From assembly GCA_963718105.1 (NCBI GenBank), contig OY970352.1, positions 1 through 64,000 of the forward strand: a stretch of 64,000 bases of DNA. The letters run 5' to 3'. Position numbers and translations under genes: made by a program. Below the pieces are notes generated by a model. The model was not told where the DNA came from and did not search any database. It worked only from the letters and a program-made list of their open reading frames with translations. The stretch is from DASYKT01 sp963718105. Its GTDB lineage: Bacteria; Acidobacteriota; Blastocatellia; Pyrinomonadales; Pyrinomonadaceae. Each line of letters opens with the position of its first letter. Positions within the stretch are counted from its first letter, which is position 1. Below are positions 57,135 to 64,000 of this stretch, one piece after another.

Positions 57135-60100
57135 TTAGAAATTAAGTTTGAACCCGAACTGGAATTGCCGCGGGTCGTAAGCGGCCGTCGGCTGGCTGAA
57201 ATACTTGCCGCCCACTTCGTGCTCACCGAAAGAATTTACCACGGTATAGAACGGGTTGGCTGCAGCTTCGTTAAAACGGTTGAAGAGATTGAATCCTTCA
57301 GCTATCAGATCGAGGCTGATGCGTTCGCCGAAGCGGATCTTTCGCGACAAACGCATATCTACCGTAAAGAAATTATGCGTCAATCCCATATTGCGTCCCA
57401 GCGCTCCGTTGATCGGAAAACCGGTAACGCAGGGCGGGTCATTTGGATCGGTAGAGGAAATATTCTGGCCCCGGCAAAGCGTTCCGTCCGCCAGAACGAA
57501 CGGGCGTTCGTTAGTGCTCTGGAAGTCACCGTTAGCGTCGCCGACCGCGATGATATTGAACGGGCGTCCGGAAGCGAACTCAATGATCGGAGCGACGGTA
57601 AAGCCGTGCATGATCTTCTGCCAGGCGTTGCCGGATTTCCAACTGTCCGGAGCGCTAAAAAAGCCGCTAAAGACAAAACGATGGCGCTGGTCGAACAATG
57701 AATCCGAACGTTCGGCCCTGAAGCCCGTGTTGTCCTGCGGTTTCAAGAGCGTTTGGAGGTCGGACGAATCATCCAGCGTATGCGACCACGTGTAGGTGGC
57801 AAACAGTTGGACGTTGCTGGAAAAGCGCTTCTTCAATTCGATGTTCAAAGCATTGTAAGAAGAGTTTCCGTCCGACATCTGCGCGTTCACATCGGCATAA
57901 GGATTGAGCGGGCCGGGAGCGCGAACCGTTCCCGCCAACTGCGCGTCAAAGATCGCCTTGGTGACCGCGCCGCCGGTGACCGATGCGACGAAAAAGTAAT
58001 TCGGGCCGACACGGCGGAAATAATCTGCCGCGATCGGGCTGACGAATCTCTGGCCGGTCGTGTTATTTACCGCGATCAAACCCGGGATCACGACAGTGAA
58101 CAAAGCATTACTGACGGTCGGCATCGGGAAGAACGCCGCGGTGGAAAGGTTAGACGGGAAACAAGACGCTGCCTGCGGCGTGGCCGTGGTGCAGCCCGGG
58201 AAACCCGGATTATTGACCGCGAAGCGGCGGAAGTTTTCCAGCAGTTGCCCGCTCTGCACGATGTTCACATCCTGCGGGTGGGCCAGGTGACGGGCCTGAA
58301 CCGTGATATAGCTGGCCGAGAACGACATGTCTTTGCCGATCTGGCGTTCAAAGGAAAGATTGCCTTGCGCGGCATAAGGATATTGGAAGTCCTTGATCAC
58401 GTTAAGCGTGAACGGCAGGACCGGGCCAAATCCGGTGAAAGTACTCGAATTGAACCGTTGAAAACCGAACAGGTACTGTGCCGATGAAGCTACGCCGGGC
58501 GTTATGCTCGCGCCGCAGATCGCGGGCACCGAACCCTGCACGCCGCAGACCGTTCCGTGAAACACCTGGAACGCATTGAAAAGCCCCGTCGGGGACGGGC
58601 CGCCGATGGGCAGCAGAGTGGCCTGCTGCTGCTGCGAGCCGTCAGCGATGTCAGAGTTGAACGCCACCGCCAGCAGCGGGTGGTCGTAGAACATACCGGC
58701 CGCCGCGCGGATAACGGTTTTGCCGTCGCCAAATACATCCCAGGCAGCACCGAGGCGAGGCGCGAAATTATTGTTGTCGCGCGGGAAGCCCTGCGTGACG
58801 CCGATCGCATCCTGCGCCACCTGCACGTCGGCCGCCGTCAGCGTAATGCCGGTCAGCGGATCGCGGAAAGGCGTCGGCGCGAATTGCTGCGTGAACTCCA
58901 CATCGTAGCGAAGCCCGTAATTGAGCGTAAAGTTACGCCATATTTTCCAGGTGTCCTGGATGAAAAACGCGACCGGTTTATTTTTGATCTTGCTGTTGGG
59001 GTCACCGAATCCCTGGATGAATACGCTCGGGAATCCGAGGCCATAGGTCTGGATCGGCGTCAGGGCCGGACAGCGCTGTGCCAGCGGAAGCGCCGCGGAA
59101 TCGCATCCGGCGATAAGTGAACTGCCGGCCTGCTGGCTGAAGTTGAAGAGGGCCGGGAAGTTAAGTTCGAACCTGGCGTTGATATCGATAAAGTTAAAGT
59201 CGACGCCGTATTTGAGCGTATGGTTGTTCAGCGCCCAGGTCATATTATCGCGGAACTGATAACGGGTTTCCGTGCGGTTGACCGGCGAGAACGGGTTTGA
59301 GCCGATAAACGCCGTGCCGGCGATCTGGTGAGCGACGCTGGGTACCTGGGAATCGAATGTCGCTTTGCGTTGGCCAAAGGTGATGTACGCCTCATTGACC
59401 ATATTGTGCGGCAGCACGCTCGCGAGTGAAAAACTTACGGACGTGTCTTTTATATCCTGAATGCCGGTACGGGAGTAATCGTTCTGGCCCAGCGTCTGGT
59501 TTTGCGATTCATCCTGAATACCGTTAAGTTTTCCGGGGTTATAACTCATGCGCAGGCTGAGCTGATGATCGGAGGTGATCATGTGATCGAGCCTGACCGA
59601 ACTAAAAGTTGTCGCTTCAGAGATCGGAAAGATCCGGGCCAGTTGAGACAACGGGCGGAATGCGACGAACTGTCCCAGGGAATTAGTGGTTAGCGGGACC
59701 GGCGTTCCGGAAAGAAGAAATCTCGGGCCGATGACTCCGGGACCGATCGGAGAGATCGCCGGGCAGCCGCTGCCGTCATTCGGGCTGGCCATCGAGGTGG
59801 TGCCGTTCTGGGCGTTAGCGGCGCCGATGCCGGTCAGAAACGCATAGGCGCGGGCGGTGCAGATCGCCGTCGGCGTGGCCAGGCCGAGCATCGTGTTGAT
59901 GTAATTTACCTGTCCCGGGGTCAGGCCGTTAAAAGTTCTCGAGATCGGATTCAAGCCGGGAATTACCGGTATCGTAACGCTGGAGGTGCCCCCGCCCACG
60001 GTGTCGCCGGTAAAGAAACCCGATTCCTGGCGGCGTCTTTGTTCAAAGGATGCGAAAAAGAAAGTTCTTTCCTTTACCAGCGGGCCGCCAAAAGTAAATC

Positions 60101-60992
60101 CGTACTGAACGCGCGTGTAAGGAGGCCGTTTGCTGGGGTCATTATCGATGATCGGGGCAAAAGCATTTTTCGCCTGGATGCTCTTGTCGCGGATAAATCC
60201 GAAAACGTTTCCGTTAAATTGGTTGCCGCCGCGCTTGGTGACGACGTTGATGATGCCGCCCGTGGCGCGTCCGAATTCAGGCATATAGGAATTTGTCGTT
60301 ACCTGGTATTCCTGTACCGCTTCCATCGAAACAGTGCTGCGCGCGGCGTTGATGGAGTTGTCGGTAAAATCCGCACCGTCTACCTGCACCAGGGTCGAGC
60401 GTCCGCGCTGTCCCCCGATATTTAAGCCTGAGGTCGGCGCGGGGCCGACGGGCCTGCCGTTGTCGCGGCCGACGGTTGAAATCGTCAGGGCAAATCCGGT
60501 TGCGCTGCGTTCATTGATCGGCAGATTCTCGATCCGGTGCTGGTCGATAGTGGTGGACACCGTGGTTTTGGTGGATTCCACTATCTGCGCGTCGTCGCCG
60601 GAGATGTTCACGACTACGTTCTGCGCTCCTACCTCAAGCTTGATGGCAAGCTCCGCGCTCTGCCCGACCGTTAAAGTTACGGGCGAGATGACCGTCTTTT
60701 TAAAGCCTGCGCCTTCGGCTGATATTTCATAATCTCCCGGCGGCAGTCCGATAAGTTTATATTCGCCGCTCTCGCTGGCCGTAACCGTGCGAGACTGTCC
60801 TGTCGCGAGATTTTTTGCCGTCACGGCAACCCCGACAACGGCTGCGCCATTCGGGTCAACGACCGTCCCCGACAGATCCGCGGCCGAGGCTTGCGCCTGG
60901 GCGAAGGCCGAGACGGTCGAAATGAGCGTGATCAACGCCAAGACCAAAAAACTGACGCCTAATTTTGAAGATCGGATAGTTAACGCTCTCAT
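57135..60992 (-). CDS. Oar-like TonB-dependent receptor with carboxypeptidase-regulatory domain
   Basis: 1285 residues. Signal peptide (about 1-31); CarboxypepD_reg-like domain (about 38-125: LSGTVVDPNGAAVVGVAVTA); plug domain with INERSATGFALTIS and GGIINVVTKRGGNQFNGNVF; then a long beta-barrel ending in the outer-membrane signature FQFGFKLNF. This type is abundant in Acidobacteriota and probably imports oligosaccharides or peptides. AAGGAGATATT precedes the ATG. No SusD partner is adjacent. Upstream lies a 350-base spacer. Confidence 0.93.
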   Translation of the reverse strand: MRALTIRSSKLGVSFLVLALITLISTVSAFAQAQASAADLSGTVVDPNGAAVVGVAVTAKNLATGQSRTVTASESGEYKLIGLPPGDYEISAEGAGFKKTVISPVTLTVGQSAELAIKLEVGAQNVVVNISGDDAQIVESTKTTVSTTIDQHRIENLPINERSATGFALTISTVGRDNGRPVGPAPTSGLNIGGQRGRSTLVQVDGADFTDNSINAARSTVSMEAVQEYQVTTNSYMPEFGRATGGIINVVTKRGGNQFNGNVFGFIRDKSIQAKNAFAPIIDNDPSKRPPYTRVQYGFTFGGPLVKERTFFFASFEQRRRQESGFFTGDTVGGGTSSVTIPVIPGLNPISRTFNGLTPGQVNYINTMLGLATPTAICTARAYAFLTGIGAANAQNGTTSMASPNDGSGCPAISPIGPGVIGPRFLLSGTPVPLTTNSLGQFVAFRPLSQLARIFPISEATTFSSVRLDHMITSDHQLSLRMSYNPGKLNGIQDESQNQTLGQNDYSRTGIQDIKDTSVSFSLASVLPHNMVNEAYITFGQRKATFDSQVPSVAHQIAGTAFIGSNPFSPVNRTETRYQFRDNMTWALNNHTLKYGVDFNFIDINARFELNFPALFNFSQQAGSSLIAGCDSAALPLAQRCPALTPIQTYGLGFPSVFIQGFGDPNSKIKNKPVAFFIQDTWKIWRNFTLNYGLRYDVEFTQQFAPTPFRDPLTGITLTAADVQVAQDAIGVTQGFPRDNNNFAPRLGAAWDVFGDGKTVIRAAAGMFYDHPLLAVAFNSDIADGSQQQQATLLPIGGPSPTGLFNAFQVFHGTVCGVQGSVPAICGASITPGVASSAQYLFGFQRFNSSTFTGFGPVLPFTLNVIKDFQYPYAAQGNLSFERQIGKDMSFSASYITVQARHLAHPQDVNIVQSGQLLENFRRFAVNNPGFPGCTTATPQAASCFPSNLSTAAFFPMPTVSNALFTVVIPGLIAVNNTTGQRFVSPIAADYFRRVGPNYFFVASVTGGAVTKAIFDAQLAGTVRAPGPLNPYADVNAQMSDGNSSYNALNIELKKRFSSNVQLFATYTWSHTLDDSSDLQTLLKPQDNTGFRAERSDSLFDQRHRFVFSGFFSAPDSWKSGNAWQKIMHGFTVAPIIEFASGRPFNIIAVGDANGDFQSTNERPFVLADGTLCRGQNISSTDPNDPPCVTGFPINGALGRNMGLTHNFFTVDMRLSRKIRFGERISLDLIAEGFNLFNRFNEAAANPFYTVVNSFGEHEVGGKYFSQPTAAYDPRQFQFGFKLNF

Positions 60993-61352
60993 TATGTAAT
61001 ATCTCCTTGGCTAAATTTTCCGAATTCCGACGAATGTCCGCCAACTTACAACTTGAGCCTTTGGGGATTTGGCCAAATTCATTTTTGAAGAATTTGGTGG
61101 GGGGAATCAAAGGCTTAACTTTTGGCTTATGAATTCCTTGTAAATGAATGCTTTCAAGGTTTTATCGCAAAAATGAGCGAATGGCAAGAAAAAAATCGGA
61201 AATTAGCTGATTTTTCGTAATGTTTTCAAAAAAAAAGGGTTTAAAGGTACGGATGCAGGGAATTTCGCGGGTTTTGAGCCGGAGCGCGGACGTCCCGTCC
61301 GCCAATGCCGCTTGCGGCATAAATATTCCGGTTGAAAAAGAAATTAGATCGT
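60993..61352. other. Leader/spacer upstream of the TonB receptor
   Basis: About 360 bases, mixed composition. It holds the Shine-Dalgarno AAGGAG near 61003 and part of the composite palindrome at 61278-61390. AGCCTTTGGGG...AAAGGCTTAACTTTTGGCT around 61053-61130 shows small inverted words. No ORF supported. Confidence 0.4.
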
Positions 61353-61390
61353 TTACAACGATCTTGCGGACGAGCCGTCCGCGCTTCCGG
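61278..61390. repeat. Composite GC-rich inverted repeat
   Basis: GCCGGAGCGCGGACGTCCCG at 61278 and its imperfect complement at 61366-61390 are the outer arms. Each arm is self-palindromic (GCGGAC-GTCCC-GTCCGC), and ATGCCGCTTGCGGCAT and GATCGTTTACAACGATC hairpins lie within. It has the same nested design as the 2848-2965 element. The right arm overlaps the 3' end of the FAD oxidoreductase gene (stop at 61353). Confidence 0.8.
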
Positions 61391-62594
61391 TGGAGTGAGC
61401 GGGTCGGGTATTTTTGGTCAGAAATTGTCTGAGGGTTTTGTTCCATCTCAGGATGAAAATGACGCTTTCGGCCAGCGCCGGCGAAAAAGACGCCGGGCGC
61501 ATCAGTTTGCAAAGAGCGAGCCGGCGGCCGAATTTCCGGTGATAAGCGGCGCGATAGTTTTTTGATATTTGTTCAAACGAAAAAGGCGCTGCTGCCCCAC
61601 GCTCTGCCACGCACTCTGCCAGAAGCTCGCTGCTTTCAAGCGCCATCAGCATTCCGCTTCCGGTGAACGGGTCGATAAAGGCAGCCGCGTCGCCAACGGA
61701 GATCAGCCCCGGTGCGGGAGTAAGGTCTTTCTCGCCGAAAACATCTATCGAAACCGCGATCCAGTCAAATTCCGGCTCTGCCGCGTTCATCGCTTCGAAG
61801 GCCCGCGGGTTTTTTAGAAAAACTTCGCGCCAGACACGCCCGGGATCGTTGCCGTGCGCGCGCACTACGTCCGCCCGGATGATAAAACAGCAATTGGTTA
61901 TGCCGTCTTCCACCCAGCTTAGCCCGCCGTACCCGCCCTGAAATAAATAGATCTCGCATACGCCGCGCGCCACGCGGGCATTGCGCAGGTGCGTTTTAAA
62001 GGCCACGAATTTTGTTTTAGGTTTAGGCGGGTTAAGCAGCGGCGAGCTGCGCTGGATCTGCCGCGCCAAGACGCGTGCCCGCCCGGTGGCGTCAATTACC
62101 AGGTCGGCTTCGACGTCGAATTCATTTCCGTCTTTGCCTCGCAGCCGCGCGCCGCACACCTTCTGCGCATCCGCCCCATGGAAAAGCAATTTGGTAAAGC
62201 CCGTTTCTTCTAAAACGTTCGCGCCCGATAGCTTTGCCTTGTTAAGGAGTTTGAGGTCCATTTCAGCGCGGCTGATCCCGAGCGCGCCGAGGCTGCCATT
62301 TTCAAACCATCCGCTGGGCACCGAGACCGAGCGCCCGCGCGCGGAATAAAAAACAGTCTCGCTGATATGGTCGCCGCCGATTGAAAACATTTCCTCCAGT
62401 ACGCCGAGTTTTTGAAAATGCATTAACGCTTCGGGCGAGACGAATTCACCGCAGAGCTTGTGGCGCGGAAATTTATCTTTCTCCGCCAGGACGATGTCGA
62501 AATTTTGCGGCGGTGCACACGATGCCAGGCGAATGGCCAGGCTCGAACCTGCCACACCAGCGCCGACTATCAAAATTTTTCGTCTATCTGTCAT
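61353..62594 (-). CDS. FAD-dependent oxidoreductase (geranylgeranyl-reductase-like)
   Basis: 413 residues. VGAGVAGSSLAIRLA (10-24) binds FAD; CGEFVSPEALM and VGDAAAFIDPFTGSG are family motifs. Similar enzymes stand beside type III polyketide synthases and a methyltransferase and oxidise or hydroxylate alkylresorcinol/quinol products. The PKS gene is not in the window. The last 15 residues (STGSADGSSARSL) are encoded by the palindromic repeat, so the native end may lie earlier. Start overlaps the methyltransferase stop by four bases. Confidence 0.83.
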   Translation of the reverse strand: MTDRRKILIVGAGVAGSSLAIRLASCAPPQNFDIVLAEKDKFPRHKLCGEFVSPEALMHFQKLGVLEEMFSIGGDHISETVFYSARGRSVSVPSGWFENGSLGALGISRAEMDLKLLNKAKLSGANVLEETGFTKLLFHGADAQKVCGARLRGKDGNEFDVEADLVIDATGRARVLARQIQRSSPLLNPPKPKTKFVAFKTHLRNARVARGVCEIYLFQGGYGGLSWVEDGITNCCFIIRADVVRAHGNDPGRVWREVFLKNPRAFEAMNAAEPEFDWIAVSIDVFGEKDLTPAPGLISVGDAAAFIDPFTGSGMLMALESSELLAECVAERGAAAPFSFEQISKNYRAAYHRKFGRRLALCKLMRPASFSPALAESVIFILRWNKTLRQFLTKNTRPAHSTGSADGSSARSL

Positions 62595-63292
62595 CTCGCT
62601 GAAGCCTTTAAAACCAAACGGAAAGGAAACCGCCTCATAACGCTAACATCTTCCAGCCCTGCCATTTCTCCCAATTGCCGCAATTCATCCGCTTTAAAAG
62701 AACGCAAGATCGAAAGCGCCCCGTCATGGCGGACCAGACGCCCTTTGATAAAAAGTTTGCACACCGTCGTGTATAAAAAATATGCCGCCGGGTGGCGATG
62801 CAGGTCAATGACGTAGATGGCTTGCCGGGCTACCCGTTTCATTTCTCTGAGCGCGGCGACAATATGTGTTTCAGACAAATGGTGGGTAAAGAGCGAGCAC
62901 ATCGCATAGTCAAAGGAATCATCGGGAAAGGGAAGGGCCAAAGCATTTCCCTCGATCGCGCGGATGTTATTAAAACTTTGTGATGCCGCCTCGATGGCTT
63001 CGACGGCTTCGGGGTTTAATTCGAGCCCGGTCAGCTCCGCCGTTAAATTATGTCGCTTGGCAAAGTCCGCGCTCTGCCGCAGCAGTTCACCCGATCCCGC
63101 GCCCACGTCCAGCATCGAGAATTTTTTGGCGCCGCTTTTCTCGATATCAGCTAACAGCGATCTTCTCAGTGCCCAGTAATCACCGGCAAAGCGGTTTATC
63201 AATGAGATCTCGCGCATGAACTCGGCATATTCCTGCGGAGTGTAATCACCGGTATCGATCAGTTCCAAAGCCAAACTGCGCTGTTCGAACAT
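62591..63292 (-). CDS. SAM-dependent methyltransferase of type III PKS-like pair
   Basis: 233 residues from Met at 63292 (a longer frame to 63331 gives a doubtful extension). Motif I MLDVGAGSGELLRQ, LTGLELNPEAVEAIE and YAMCSLFTHHLSETHIV fit the methyltransferases found with FAD enzymes in alkylquinone/resorcinol loci. Coupled to the FAD gene by four bases. Substrate inferred from this context. Confidence 0.82.
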   Translation of the reverse strand: MFEQRSLALELIDTGDYTPQEYAEFMREISLINRFAGDYWALRRSLLADIEKSGAKKFSMLDVGAGSGELLRQSADFAKRHNLTAELTGLELNPEAVEAIEAASQSFNNIRAIEGNALALPFPDDSFDYAMCSLFTHHLSETHIVAALREMKRVARQAIYVIDLHRHPAAYFLYTTVCKLFIKGRLVRHDGALSILRSFKADELRQLGEMAGLEDVSVMRRFPFRLVLKASAR

Positions 63293-63511
63293 ATATATAC
63301 CTAGAATGAACCGAATAACCGTCATCGTCAAACATTTCCATTCCGAACCGGCTTAATATTCGCCGCGGATAAATCGTTGACATTAAACGTGTCCGGCCAT
63401 ATTATCTGGTTATTAAAGTCTTAAACAATAGTTAGGCGATTCCCAATTTCCACATTCTCGGGAAATCTTCCTGGCTCCCATCACAACTGCAAAATAAGGA
63501 AGAAGGCGAAA

Positions 63512-64000
63512 ATGAAAATTTTTGTACGGATATGCTGCCTGATCGCGGGAGCGGTTTTAGCCGGTTGCTCCTTTGGAGGCTCGACACCCCCGCCGGCCTG
63601 CCCCGAACCGGGTAAAACACTGAGCGTCATCCTGAGACCGCAGGAAAACAGCGAATGGTGCTGGGCCGCCGCCGGCGAAATGGCTATGGATTTTCTGGGC
63701 ACGGATGTCACGCAATGCGACCAGGCGAATACCCGTTTTTTTATGGTGAATTGCTGCAACAATCCGACTCCGGTTGCCTGTATACAGAGTGGTTGGCCCC
63801 AATTTGAAAAATACGGTTTTTCTTATAACAAAACAACCAATGAGGCGCTTTCCTGGGAGCAGCTCAAGGATCAACTTTCCTGCAAGAGCAAGCCGGTCGT
63901 CTTTTCCTGGGGGTGGACGGGCGGCGGCGGACATATGCAGGTCGCCACGGGTTATAAGGTGGAAGGCGGCATTTGGTATGTTTATGTCAACAATCCCATG
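63512..64000 (+). CDS. Papain-like cysteine protease (C70/AvrRpt2-type) lipoprotein, cut by window end
   Basis: 163 residues seen; the gene continues past the window. Lipobox LAGC (Cys19), so probably a lipoprotein. NSEWCWAAAGEMAMDF (47-62) holds the catalytic Cys50; GGGGHMQVATGY (137-148) has His141, and N160/N161 completes the triad, as in AvrRpt2-like peptidases. Five further cysteines could form disulfides. AGAAGG precedes the ATG. Proteases of this fold cleave peptides or maturation signals; the target is unknown. Confidence 0.83.
   Translation, partial: MKIFVRICCLIAGAVLAGCSFGGSTPPPACPEPGKTLSVILRPQENSEWCWAAAGEMAMDFLGTDVTQCDQANTRFFMVNCCNNPTPVACIQSGWPQFEKYGFSYNKTTNEALSWEQLKDQLSCKSKPVVFSWGWTGGGGHMQVATGYKVEGGIWYVYVNNPM

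Overview
The window reads as a stretch of chromosome from an Acidobacteriota-like bacterium, most plausibly class Blastocatellia (Pyrinomonadales type). The grounds are an Oar-like TonB receptor with an N-terminal carboxypeptidase-regulatory domain, a propeller/GGDEF regulator, type III-PKS-style FAD/methyltransferase genes, SWFGD-BON and CtlX proteins, and spacers filled with family-specific inverted repeats. This placement is inference from gene content; no rRNA, tRNA, CRISPR or phage gene was found.

Layout. (1) 0-2.8 kb: class II photolyase and a secreted phosphodiester glycosidase. (2) 3.0-29.8 kb: one long minus-strand exopolysaccharide locus read from 29.8 down to 3.0 kb: Wzx-like flippase, five methyltransferases, five glycosyltransferases (four GT4 and one GT2), polysaccharide deacetylase, SDR epimerase with a zinc-ribbon insertion, two GT39-type membrane proteins, asparagine-synthase-type amidotransferase, fatty-acid desaturase, RmlA- and RmlC-like sugar-nucleotide enzymes, a four-helix-bundle protein, a WecA-type initiating transferase fused to a CapD N-terminal part, a TPR/carbohydrate-binding protein and a Wzy-type polymerase/ligase. 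Together they could build, modify, flip and polymerise an undecaprenyl-linked glycan. (3) 29.9-42.3 kb: an accessory, disturbed segment with a serine hydrolase, thiC under a TPP riboswitch, a CAP12/Pycsar-type TIR protein, a second serine hydrolase, an ABC-F ATPase, an orphan second TPP riboswitch, a two-gene AT-rich island of unknown function, a YVTN beta-propeller protein and a BON protein. Five of these genes (thiC, serine hydrolase 2, ABC-F, propeller, BON) carry single-base frame breaks, mostly in short homopolymers, while genes elsewhere are intact. (4) 42.4-45.6 kb: metallothionein, DUF4142 protein, msrA and a decayed island. (5) 45.6-64 kb: methionine salvage (mtnC, mtnD, mtnB), a 1003-residue propeller/diguanylate cyclase, an SdrD-B-like secreted protein, moaA, an SH3 protein with queG, ctlX, the TonB receptor, an FAD oxidoreductase/methyltransferase pair and a C70-like cysteine protease lipoprotein cut by the window end.

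The best leads are the pair of near-identical TPP riboswitches flanking the TIR/hydrolase/ABC-F segment (the second with a promoter but no gene), the TIR effector, the unknown two-gene island at 38.8-40.0 kb, the WecA-CapD fusion, and spacer-specific inverted repeats that also form the ends of several coding regions. The frame breaks may be assembly errors and should be resolved before those genes are called pseudogenes.
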